Shown here one piece after another: positions 43,665 through 54,507 of a stretch of 64,000 nt of DNA (position 1 is the stretch's first letter; the number at the start of each line of letters is the position of its first letter). Under the pieces are notes generated by a model. It searched no databases. It was not told the origin of the DNA and worked only from the letters and a program-made list of their open reading frames with translations. This stretch comes from Ramichloridium luteum (Eukaryota > Ascomycota > Dothideomycetes > Mycosphaerellales > Dissoconiaceae). The position numbers and the translations under genes are program-made. Location of the stretch: positions 248,001-312,000 of the forward strand of contig MTSC01000009.1 of assembly GCA_002368545.1 (NCBI GenBank). Direction: 5' to 3'.

Positions 43665-46090
43665 CGTGAGAATATTCTTTGAAGTGATGCTACGGGAAGA
43701 GGGAGTTGTCGTGAAGATGGACAAGGAAAGGGGGGCGTGGTTGATCAGATATTGTCTTTCTCAACCAAAATTCCCCGTGTCTTGTCTCAACTGAGGTTAT
43801 GCTGCATGAGGAACGCGTGAAGTTTGGCGCCTTGTTCGTTCCCAGCAGTGCCAGCTTCAGCATGGGCCACCCCCAGCGAACACCACCTACGCCGAGGCAA
43901 CGTCCAAGCGTCTTGGGGCAGCGCACGGGTCACCTGATAACAGTGACGTCGAGCAAAAGCGACTCATGGTGAAGTCCTTCGATGCGGCTCAGCCGGCTTG
44001 TTGCCACAGCTGTCCAAGTAATTCCACCAGCCAAATCCCTCTCACCACAATCAGGCGCCCAGATTTGCCCAGCCACCAATTGCACCCATCACATCACCAA
44101 CAGGAGAAACATCATCGCTTGGGATCATACCACGTGGCAACGGGACAAGGCTGTAGCATGATCGCGAAATGAGGCAGTGCCGCTGCTGCCGCCGATGATG
44201 ACTAAGGTAAAGGAGGTCGCCGCTCCCCGCGCTCCGCAGTGGGGGCTCTCCGCATGGGGGATGTGCCGGTTCAGCCGAACGGTCCGTGCCTGCATGACCG
44301 ACCTCCGACCGTGCATTAGATCCCGATTGTCCGGAGGTTCCGACTGCTTCGGGATCAGCCTTGAGCGACACCTCATCTTTTGTGGCAGTGACTGGTGATG
44401 CATACCAATGCGAAGGCGCTGGGGAAAGCGCTCTCGATTTTGGAGGGAGGACGTCGGCGTGGGAAACATGCATGCCTGACTTGCTGACCTGACATTACCA
44501 CTCCAATCCTAGAAACCTCATCGGTCGAATTACCCAAATCTAGTACCCCTGAGTGAGGAAGTCTCCCACACAACGCCACCGACGACGAAGATGGAGGCCT
44601 GAACGTCCTCCCACATTCTCGCCGTGATCTCCGCCATCACTGGCATCTCGCCCCTCGTAGCCGAGTTCCGACAGCTTGCATTAACACCGCGGGTTTCGAA
44701 TTCTCGGAGACGTGCCGGCGTTGATCTGATGAAATCGCGAGATGCAACAAGTCTACAACTCCAAGACTAGCGCGTACATGACTTACACCCCGCTTATTGT
44801 CCAGCTGTGCGTACAGCTGTTCAACAGACTATCAGTCATTGTGTCCGATTCAAATATCGCGCACAGTGTGCTCATTCGACGGACGAACAATGGATTCAAC
44901 CGGCATGTTCTCGAATGTGTCCAATATCCGATCTCTCGACGATGAAGAATCGTTCTCAGATCCGACTTCTCCGGTGGACTCGAGAGCGCCTTCGACGCAC
45001 GCGAGGACTTGAGAATGCGATGCTTGATGTAATTTGGGACGGGGCAATAGGCGCATAGCCGGGGGGTGACGGCGAGTTAGAAAAGACGATATGCCCATTG
45101 TAGACGAAGACCATCGTCATGCCGTTGATGCTCCGCGATGAGTTGTTCGGCTTCCCGTTGCCAGACCAGAGAAACGGAACCTACCGTGATAGAAAACAAA
45201 GCGATCTTCGGCCATCGCCAGGCTCAATTTTTTAAGCATAGATGTTGTCGAAATGCATTGATGAGTTCGGGGCGCTTGCTGATGCGAAAGTATCGCGCGC
45301 TTACATCGTTGTCAATGCGTAGTAGAATCAATATTCCAATGTACTCAGAGAACGGAGGTTTATTCAATAGACGTTTGACCAGGTCCGACACGATTCCGAA
45401 CGAGCAAACGAGACCTTTCAATCGAGCGAAAAATGGGATTTGCTAAGGCAATCCTCGTCGCCATTGGCAACCTGGTGCGGTAGGGAAGAAATACGAACAT
45501 CGTGAATGTTCTCTCTGTTCAATGCTTCATGCTTGCCGATTGTAGAAAGGAAATTGTCGCATCTCCTACACCGTTCCTCCCCTTCGTTACCTGAACCGAA
45601 AACACGAAGTATGTGGTTCGGTTGCAGATCTGAGTTCGTGCAACCACTTCACTCTTTGTCCTCCTACAGTGAATGCAACGGTCCGATCAATGGCTGAGAA
45701 GACAAGTCGTGTGACAAGGTACCGCTGAGATTGGAGAGGCCTGAGGATGATTCAAGATCGAGGGTTATATTCAAATACTTTACCCACTAAACAGTAGACA
45801 AGTAAAAGTGAGGTATGCAGGACCAGTATACAAAGGCCTCAGCGTTGGTTTCGGCGACCACGCTTCAGCTCAACATCGTTCCTTCCGCATTGAACGGGAA
45901 TAAAGGTAAAAAGTTTCCTCCCAGATACGACGCATGGCCGCTTGCCAAAGAGAAGGAAGAGAATAGGCGCTCTCACGAGAAAAATCCGGCATCGACGACG
46001 CTCACTTCCTCCAATTCGCCACCCCGAAAGACACCACCAGTAAAGAAAAGGTATGGATTCCCCAGTTCATAAAGTCATCTCTTCTCCAGT
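43665..46090. other. 2.4-kb gene-poor stretch
   Basis: Holds the acyl-CoA ligase promoter on the left and the 3' region of the X325/BIM1-like gene on the right. Many short frames occur on both strands but none has family features or a plausible exon structure. Confidence 0.5.
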
Positions 46091-46977
46091 CTATAATAAT
46101 GCGTACGCTGCGCTGAAGGCCGCGATGGAGAAGATGAAGGTGGGCGATGGCAGCCAGGCGGCTGACCGAAGCGCGCCCGCCGTCAACGCCGTGGTGGTGA
46201 AGACGGTGCTGAGGGCGATGTCGGTGCTGTTAAAGCAATTCTGTGGCGTGACAAGATCGATGGATTTGTCGCCATTGGGCTGCAGGGTGACGTCGGAGCA
46301 CTGAGAACCAATGTTAGTTGTTATGAACCTTGCCCGGGTCAGGATTTGTCCGACTTACGCTGTAGACTGCTTCGCCGGTCGCGGCGACTTGCACGACCTG
46401 GATCGTGACATTGTCGCCCACGCCGAAGATCATGCCGGCGGGGAGGCCGACCTGCGGAATGCAGACCGTGCCGGGGTATACCGAGTTGTTCACGCCGGTG
46501 ATCGCGATCGGTGGCACGATTGAGTGTGAATAGTTCATCGGCATCAGGGAGCCGAACTCGGTCTTTCCGATGTTGATGTAGATGAAGGACGACTTGAAGT
46601 TGCCATCACCCATGCCGGGTTGGAATGCGACAGCGCCGCCGCTGACCGGCCAATTTGACCGGTTACCCGTCACTGGTAGACCGCCGCCTGGGTGTATCGA
46701 TGTCAGCGCAAACGCATGCTGCGGTGCATCTCGAGGAAGGCTACTCACATGGGTATGTATATTGCATGCCATAGGGGAAAATGAGTTCGGCCGTGCCGTT
46801 CGTTGTTTCTGAAATACCAACCCCGCCAATGCTACCAGGAACCAGCCATGGATTCGTGCCATTCGTAATGAGGTTGTTCCCCCGCCAGCCGGGATATGAG
46901 ATCTCGATGTGTGCTCTTGCCCGCTGCAGGAGCAGCATCAGTATTGAGAGTCCGAACAGCATGTTGTGGCCGAACAT
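46091..46977 (-). CDS. X325/BIM1-like secreted copper-site protein, probable GPI anchor
   Basis: Exons as complement: 46749-46977, 46359-46687, 46091-46300 (255 aa); introns of 61 and 58 bp rejoin as TYPCGGLPVTG and YSCSDVTL. Signal peptide (residues about 1-22, LSILMLLLQRARA) ends just before HIEISYPGWRGNN, so the mature N-terminal residue is His. That, with the ISYPGWRG block, the PCGG and VTIQVVQ segments and a C-terminal hydrophobic tail behind a Ser/Thr/Ala stretch, is typical of the LPMO-related X325 / Bim1 family, which binds Cu(II) through the N-terminal His and acts in copper acquisition or at the cell surface. A second histidine ligand is not obvious in the part I can align (MNYSHS is a candidate). 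Family call good, activity unproven. Confidence 0.85.
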
Positions 46978-47991
46978 GATCGCGCAGACCAGCCGGCGAT
47001 CTTCTGCTGGTGGTGGTGGTGGTGGTGGTCTCGGGTGGCGGACTTGCGCGCGCAATTGCAGTCGACACGCTGACACGGGTGAGCGCGCACAGGTGGGAGG
47101 CGGCGGCGACGATGCGCAAACAGTCCTCGTCGGCGTCGAGCGTCGAAACAAGCAGTGCGTATGGCACAGGTGAGGTCGTTAAAAGATAGGATCCTCAGGA
47201 GCCCTCGCCAGGACGGGTTGCGCAGGTGCTGTATGCAGTGGGGAGGCTCAGGTCGGCTGCGCAGGACCTTTTGATGTCCGGGATGGCCAGTCGAGCCAGT
47301 CGAGCTGTCTGCAGGCTCTAGCGTCGTCACCCGACAGAGTTCGTGCGATGTGCCGGGGGTTTGGAGCGACTTCCGACCGCCGTGTTGACGAGCGAACCAG
47401 GACGGCCTCCAGGCGCAAGATTCTGCATCACGTTAGGACGTTGAAGAGACCCCAGCGCTGTGAAAGAGATGCGCCTGCAGTGAGGTGGGCAGGAACGTGA
47501 CAAGGATTCAAGCCCTCGCCCGCTGATTCGCGCCAGGGTACAGCTGCGCCGCTTAGGTGCAGCTCGCTCCGGCCAGTCAGCCAGGGATTGGAAGCCCATA
47601 AGCGCCCGGCTGCTCCCTAGCTCGTGGGGGCGAGTGACAATGTTGAGAATGGTCACAAAAGCGTGTGATCGTCCGTGCCGATGCCCGGTGATAGGGAGTG
47701 GCCCCAGCGCCGCCGCCTACCCACCTCGACTAAGTATACAGTAGCTTCGCAGCCACAGAAAGACTCCCATGAATCCATACACATGTCAATTCACATCCTC
47801 CAGAAGTGAGACTCACGTCTGCTCCTGTCCCCCAGCTGGGTGCCCGGCTCTTCTTGCCGATGGCGCCATATAGGTTTCCGTGCCACCCGATCCTTGCGCT
47901 GAAGATCACCGTGTGAGGATTAAGTACCTATACCGTACTGCATATGTATGATAGAAAGTAATTGTTGATATCGTTTGCCAAACTTGCATTT
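46978..47991. other. intergenic
   Basis: 1.0 kb upstream of the X325/BIM1-like gene. Contains the TGG repeat listed below and an in-frame open extension of that gene to 47151. No other gene seen. Confidence 0.5.
47008..47029. repeat. TGG trinucleotide microsatellite
   Basis: Seven TGG units plus one base. It lies about 30-50 bp upstream of the X325/BIM1-like ATG (as CCA on that strand), so it probably sits in its 5' UTR. Confidence 0.85.
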
Positions 47992-48838
47992 TCACCGGCC
48001 CATCCAACCGCCGTCGACGGTCAACATCTCTCCACTTACATAAGCACTTGCTCGACTGGCCAGAAACACCACTGCGCCCTTGAAATCATCTGATCCTCCC
48101 CAGCGCCCCGCCGGGATCCGTTCCAGGATCGATTGCGCCCGCGCCGCATCCTGTTGCAGGGCCGTATTCATATCCGTCGCGATATACCCCGGCGCAATGG
48201 CATTCACCGTGATGCCCCGTGCGGCCCACTGATTCGACAAGGCCTTGGTCAATTGCGCGACACCGCCCTTCGCCGCCGCGTATGCAGGCACATTAATCCC
48301 CCCCTGGAACGACAGCAGACTGCCGACGTTGATGATCGTGCCCCGGCGCCCACCGGGCTGTTGCGGTTCTCGTTGGAGCATATATGCGCCCACGTCGCGC
48401 GACAGCGTGAAGACGGCGTGCAGGTTGACCTGCATCACCTCGTGCCAGTCGTCGTCGGGAAAGGCTTCGGCCGGGTGCCGGCGCTGGATGCCGCCGCAGT
48501 TGACTAGGATGTCGATCGCATGGCCGTCCTTCTGGATCTGAAGCACAAGGCCTTTCAGCGCTTCGGGCGAGGCGAGGTCGGCAATGTAGATGTGAGCTCG
48601 GCGGCCGAGTGCTTCGATCTCTTGCTTCGTAGACTGGTTACTGTCGTCGCGCTGGGTAATTGTTAACTTTACTATTATATGCGCAATTGAAATCCAGTGA
48701 AATACATACCTGTACCAGAAGAATATCTGCCCCGGCCTCTGCCAAAGCAATGGCCATTGATTTGCCGATACCTCGAGTGCCACCAGTAACCAGGGCGGTC
48801 TGCCCCTCGAGGCTGAAAAGCTGCAACACGGGCGCCAT
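47992..48838 (-). CDS. short-chain dehydrogenase, KduD / 2-deoxy-D-gluconate 3-dehydrogenase-like
   Basis: Exons as complement: 48710-48838 and 47992-48651; 262 aa, joined as LLVQRDDSNQ. Classical SDR with a full set of motifs: TGGTRGIGKSMA (cofactor loop), NCGGIQRRHP in the NAG position, catalytic Ser in INVGSLLSFQGG, YAAAKGG catalytic Tyr/Lys, and IAPGYIATDMN. The C-terminus (YVSGEMLTVDGGWMGR) and the GGIQRRHPAEAF segment are the pattern of KduD-type 2-keto-3-deoxygluconate/2-deoxygluconate dehydrogenases, so a role in uronate or deoxy-sugar catabolism is likely but not certain. No other sugar-acid gene is adjacent. Confidence 0.88.
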
Positions 48839-50087
48839 AGTGTATGCTGTTGAAATATGCTGAGAATATATGCTGGGTATGTCAACAACACAGTGCACAG
48901 CTTGGCTACCATTTATACATTTCCAGCCCAAGCTCATGATGTCGTTTGGAGTTCAATTGCCGATGGGCTGCCCCGCGGCAATTGGCGGGGCCTGTCGGTT
49001 CGTCGGCGAGGCAAATGCCGACCACTGTGGGCTAACCCACACGTGTAACGATTGGTACAGGCACACTCGGAATGAATAACACCGAGACATTGAGCGCTCA
49101 TATCTGGATCTCATATCAGATCCGAGTTTCGAATGATTATGTTCGTCGGAGCGGCCAGTCGCATTGTCAACGGTTGTGTTTACATCGGATGTGCCAACGG
49201 AATGATTACTCGAGAACATGTTCGATACCACTTATATCTGGGGCTCGATTCACTCTATGACACGTGCAAATGGAAATCAGACAACCGGGTCGCGAGTCGC
49301 GCCCTTCGAGATTGTTTCGAAAGCACAAATGCACACGGAATCAGCTGGCCACATGACCTTATGGAATGGTTCCCGGACAGCTTGAACTTTGGCGAAATGA
49401 TTGTGCTGCACCCTGTTTGGTTGGTTGCAAGTAATCGGGAACAAATGATAGCTGAGAGAGGCGTGAGGTCGACTGCAAAATTCGCTAAAATGCAGGAGAC
49501 AATCATCATATGGAACGGCGAGCTTCACTCCGACCTAGCTTCAGCCTTGCGATAAAGACATACCCACATCTATAGACGGAAATGCCTGAAGGCTTCACTA
49601 CCTGGTTCTTGATCGAGTGTTGAACTTAGCCGAGCGGAGATCAAAGACCCAGGATGGTATCAGGGCAAAATTTTCAGCCGAGTTTACTGGAGCAAAGTCC
49701 AGCTAGCCGTCATGTCAACGACTACCAGTATGCAACAAAAGCAGGGCCAATCGGTGGTGCAGTGATCACTGCAATTCGACATGTCTAGTGGTGAAGGGTT
49801 ATGTATAATGCTGTCCATCCTTTCCGAGACACATTGCCAGGATCAGACGGAGCGGCTCCACAGGATAGAGTTGTCTTTTGTGGTAGAACAGCCAATCCAG
49901 CACGAGAGTCGACGCTTCACACGGCAAAGCAAATTCTTTGAGATGGAAATGGAAAGATTAATGCAGCGTTGGTCATATACGACTAGTAACATACAATGTA
50001 AATCCCATCAAGTCCTTTTCAGGCTCATATCGTGAAAAGCCGGCTGACACTATCCTACTCACATACACCTTGCCACTCGAACCCACT
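48839..50087. other. 1.25-kb intergenic region
   Basis: Between two minus-strand genes. A 140-codon plus-strand frame at 49133-49555 is not low-complexity but shows no recognisable feature. Otherwise nothing. Confidence 0.5.
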
Positions 50088-51470
50088 CTACAACCGGCTC
50101 TTGCCGACGAGGGTCGAGTTCAGGGTGCCGATCCATTCGACGGCACCGTCGACCATCTCGTCGACGATGGCCTGGGCGGGCTTGCGCTCGTTGACGACGG
50201 CGGCGGCCTTGCCCATAAGGAAGGGGCGGGCGTTGTCGAGGGTGTCGTCGTCGAGCTCGTCGCCCTTCTTCTCCATGTCGTGCTCGACGGGGATGATGCC
50301 GCGGCTCGTCAGGTCCTTGATCTCCTGCTGGCGGTTCTCCTCCCAGTCCTTGATGTACGGGTTCGCGCGCACGCGCAGCGGCCGGCCCGTGAAGATGATG
50401 GTGCGGATGTTGTCGTCGAAGCCCGATGTGCGGACGGCGTCCTGGTGGGCGCGGGGAGCACCGGCCTCCTGTAGAGATTGTTAGTGACCTGAGAGGAGAA
50501 ATTTGATAGGAGAATCCTGAACGCCGGCGGGCGCTTGCGGAGCATACCTCAGCGAGAATGAAGCGGGTACCGATCCAGACGGCGCTGGCGCCGAGGGCGA
50601 GGGCGGCGGCGAGCGACTGGCCGTTGAAGAGACCACCGGCGGCGATGACCTGGACGGGCTGCTTGGTCAAGGGGCTCTTGTGGCCCTTGCAGAGGGCAGC
50701 GACGGCCGGGATCAGGATGGTCGTGGGCACGTCACCGGTGTGGCCACCACCCTCACCACCCTGGGCGCAGATCATGTCGACGCCGAGCTCGAGGCACTTC
50801 TTGACGTGCTTCGGGTGGCCGATCATGTTCATGTAGAGGATGCCGGCGCCGTGCAGGCGCTCGACGACGTGCTTGGGCGGCACACCGACGGCGGAGACGA
50901 AGAGTCGCGCACCGGAGTCGATGACGATGGTGATTAGCTCGTCGAGCTTGCCCTTGGTGTAATCGTAGCTATAGAGAGCAAAAATCAGCATCCATGCCTT
51001 CGTCTTGTCTCGCTCTTTTTGTAGCTCGTGCCATGTCTGAATGGCGAAGAGACCGGATTGATTGCAACCTACTTGGTCTTGCGGGCGTTACCACCGACCT
51101 GCGGCAGCAGGAGATCGACACCGAACGGCGCATTCTTGTCCTTAAGGAAACCCTTGAGCTCGGCAATCTGTTCCCGGAGCATGTCTGGGGTGTAGCCGAC
51201 ACCACCGATGACACCGATACCACCGGCGTTGGTGACAGCGGCGGCGAGCTTGGGACCAGCCGCGACGTTCATGCCCGCCAGCATGATCGGGTGGTTGATC
51301 TTCAAGAGATCGGTGGTGGTGGTGCGGATGCGCTCTGCGGCGGAGACGGTGGGTTAGCTGACATGCCGGTTGTCCGTCTGCAGCCAGCGGATAGCTGCTC
51401 ATGGTGTGCGGGCAAACGCAAGACAGACGTCGCCTTCGGTGTGCAGGTAAGACTTACGTGGTGAGGCCAT
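50088..51470 (-). CDS. nitronate monooxygenase (2-nitropropane dioxygenase family)
   Basis: FMN enzyme that detoxifies alkyl nitronates such as propionate 3-nitronate. Exons as complement: 51458-51470 (13 nt, MASP), 51073-51334, 50548-50968, 50088-50468; 358 aa. The joins read SPQRIRTTTTDLLKINHPIMLAGM, RKTNYDYTKGK and FILAEEAGAPRAHQ, with GT...AG at all three introns. TIM-barrel marks are present: PIMLAGMNVAAGPKLAAAVTNAGGIG, ICAQGGEGGGHTGD (family signature with the catalytic His), and IAAGGLFNGQSLAAALALGASAVWIGTRF (phosphate-binding). The C-terminus is a longer helical segment usual in fungal members. Physiological substrate not known. Confidence 0.92.
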
Positions 51471-52792
51471 TTTGACGGATGTGAGGTGTCCTTGTGAAAG
51501 GGATGTGTGTATGGAGGAGAGGAAGGGAGTGTCGTCTGGGATGCGGCGAAAGAAGATATACGGCCACGATGGTGGATGGCAACGCGCACGATGTCCCCCA
51601 GGTTTTGGAGCTCGCTAGTGTGGCGGCTGGCCCACTGGACAACGAAGGGTTTTCCGCCAGAAACAGCAGCGCTCCGACGGAGACGATACATTGTACACAT
51701 AGCCACTCGGAGTCTTCACATGCGCTTCACTAGACTTCAATGCTACGAGTCTGGCGCAACTTGTTGCGGCCTTCAGTCACTGATTCGCACTCGTATACTC
51801 CCCCCGATGATCACAGGGCATCGATATGCACTCTCTTGAGGCGGAATTGCTAACATTCGAACCAGCGGGGAAGCCAGCAATGCGAGTTTTCTGGGGTAAA
51901 CGACGAGCGGATGGTCCTGGTCGTCGGTGGCTTCAGCTGTTAACGTCGGCAGATCTGCCTCGGGCGCAGGACCCACGGGGCTGATTCGCCGCCGATTTTG
52001 CCGAGGTTAGCCTCCCAATCAGGGCTAGACTGCGACTAATCAGTCGAGACATGCGACTCTCGCGCGGCCATCGAGCACATTGCCGCACGATGCCATGGCT
52101 AAAGATGGTCAACGACGACGACTCTGATGTACATTTACGAGCGCGACACCATATGCAGTACATTCTATGCATCGTTGTCGTTTACGCTTCGTGATTTTCA
52201 ATCTACTTCAGAGTTCGCACCAGCCGGATAAGTTTCCGGAAGATGTCCCACTAACAATCCCGATACTGCGATGACTTACCCTCACATGCACGACATGCAA
52301 GAGAGCGATCGAGTCTATTGTGATCAGCCTTCTTTGAGGTGTTCCATTTTTGGAAGGATAACATAAAAACATCCATGTCAGAAATTTTTTGCCGGACGAC
52401 CGAAGATACCGGCTAGAAGGTGTCGTTACTCGAATAGGGCTACTCGCTTGGGTGCAAGCGTATCAGTACTTCCACCTGGAAGCTTTAATCTCCATGCTGG
52501 TCGGTGACATCCACGTATATAAACCGACAGAGGACAGTGGTTGGATTTCACTAAGCCCCACATTTGGATCTGCTATATGTTGCTCAGCAGTCGAGCTGCT
52601 CTATCAAAATGCGGACTGGCATTGCGGACGGGAGGATATGAAATTGTTTGATGATGTAATACAAACGCTGAACCGCAAAATACTGACAGTCGTCCTGTCC
52701 CATACACAGCTTCTCATCGAGGGAAACTGTCTTGATTGCGCCTGTGTTGCCACCTCGCATACGCCGATGCAGTGGGTCATCCCGTCTCCAGC
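51471..52792. other. 1.3-kb intergenic region
   Basis: Between minus-strand genes. A 156-codon plus-strand frame (52389-52859) overlaps the next gene's end and has no family features. Nothing else supported. Confidence 0.5.
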
Positions 52793-53541
52793 TCAGTCCA
52801 GCATAACGTTATCGTTATTCTCCGTCTGGCTCAAATATTCCGCAAAGATCCCCTCGTAGTCGTCCATGTCGCTGCCGAAGTGTTCCGAATCTGCATACCC
52901 CGGCGGTTCCTCTGACGTCTCCATGGGTATTGACTCCAACAGCGCTTCCAGATCGGCATCTTCGTCACGCAGGAACATTTCCACTTCATCCTCCTCGTCG
53001 CGGGTCGGCAGACTGGAGTCAATCATGTCCATGTCATCTTCAAATTCGAGATCGAAATCTTCAGCCATCTCAGCTGCGTCGTCATCGTAGTCATCCGTAG
53101 GCTCGAACCGAGGGGCGGACTGCGCTTGTTCGGTTCGCCATCTTTGCTGCTCTCGCACGAACTCGTCTCGCATCATCTGTATTTAATCAGCAAAAAGTCG
53201 CCTATAAAAGGTTTCAAAGTAGGCAAAATACGTACATCGTCTTCGTGGATCTCGAACCGCTTCTGATCTCGGCTGTCGCGAATCTTCTGCATGAACGCGC
53301 CGCGCCGCCTCTCCTGGAGGTCGCTATGCCGCGTCTTCGGGGCGGTCTTGATGCTGCGCTGAGAGAATGGCCGCGGGGCCTCCCTACGTGCCGGTTGCTG
53401 CGATGCATCGGGCTTGTCGGTCATAGTAGGTGTCCGGCCATAGATATTGGCGCTGCGGGGAGCCAGTGGCGACGAGATGGCCGGGCGGAAGGCGTGTGAG
53501 GTGGAGGACGGCGGTGCAGTCCACGGTGCGAAAGCCAACAT
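52793..53541 (-). CDS. acidic hypothetical protein
   Basis: Exons as complement: 53236-53541 and 52793-53176; 229 aa. The join reads RFEIHEDDMMRDEFVREQQRW with GTACGT and TACAG ends. The N-terminal half is basic with Ser/Pro-rich lead (1-60) followed by an Arg/Lys-rich helix (QERRRGAFMQKIRDSRDQKRFEIHED); the second half is very acidic with hydrophobic residues interspersed (EMAEDFDLEFEDDMDMID, FLRDEDADLEALLESIP). I recall similar uncharacterised fungal proteins with the basic helix followed by an acidic tail. It could bind basic partners or act as an acidic activation domain. Function unknown. Confidence 0.75.
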
Positions 53542-54507
53542 GATGGTCGATGAGAGCCTCCTGCGAAACGATACACTGGTGCACTTGCGGAGGATATGAG
53601 ATGTGTAGATGCAAGACAGGTCTTGCTGATACCAAAGCTCTCCAGCCCGCCGATTCTTACGCGTGTGGATGACGCGCCGCTTGATTGTTACCTCTTTAGA
53701 ACACGCGCGCGTCGGAGCGGGAAGAGCCGTCCTGCCCAAGGGTCCCGCCCGCGCACTTGTTTTCTCCAGACAGGCGTACAATTTCTTCGTTTCTCCTTCT
53801 TCCTTCACCCGACCGCCAACTACTCAAATCATCGCCATTGCTCCTTCTTCTCCATGGATGTGACGATTCCGCAATGCGGCCGAGAGTGATGCAAAGCCCG
53901 CTTTTAAAACCGTCATCACGAGGGTAGTCCGCAAGGACGGCGCCCATGATGCGATGACGACCTACAAGATGGGACATCCATAGATATTTCTGATTGAAAA
54001 TGTGGACTCGAGAGACATCAATCTGCTTAAAGTTTGGTGGATCGTGTGAGCTCTACCGATCGGTGAGCGACTTCCGATATCTCTTTTTCCCGTTTACCTC
54101 GCCATTTCCCCTCTTTGCGTGCGTATTGCTTCCCGACTATATGATGACCTATCGAGAGCAAATCTCAAATATCTGGTAATCCGATCTCTTCCCAGCCGCT
54201 CTACACGCCTGTCGTCAGGTCGCTGGTTGGGCATGTGGATGACTCGCAAAGTCTGATGCCGGGACGACGAGCACAGTGGTTGATTTCGAGGTACATGTCT
54301 TCCTCGCTGACCATATATGATATGAAGGTCTTGTAAGAATGACCTATGCGCCTCAACCATACGAAAAATGCTAAATCCGTTTTGGCGGCTCCATAGCCGT
54401 GCCTTTCTGCGCAACTTACAACGTTCCCGGTGGAGAACGGCAGTCTGCATTTGCAATCTTTCTATATTCGTGCGCATGGATGGTTCGCGCACTCCCTCAC
54501 TCATTTG
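53542..54507. other. intergenic
   Basis: 966 bp. The in-frame extension of the acidic-protein frame reaches 53808 but is likely 5' UTR. No other gene. Confidence 0.5.

Noticed and set aside
42633..43682. 349-codon plus-strand frame antisense to the acyl-CoA ligase
   Set aside because: Shadow; no domain, while the ligase is unmistakable.
49133..49555. 140-codon plus-strand frame
   Set aside because: Not low-complexity, but no domain, no signal, and no plausible flanking exons; left as intergenic.
51840..51885. minus-strand GGTTCGAAT, like a tRNA T-loop
   Set aside because: The flanking bases do not form a T-stem (GCTGG versus GTTAG) and no cloverleaf fits.
52389..52859. 156-codon plus-strand frame
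   Set aside because: Overlaps the 3' end of the acidic-protein gene and has no family features.
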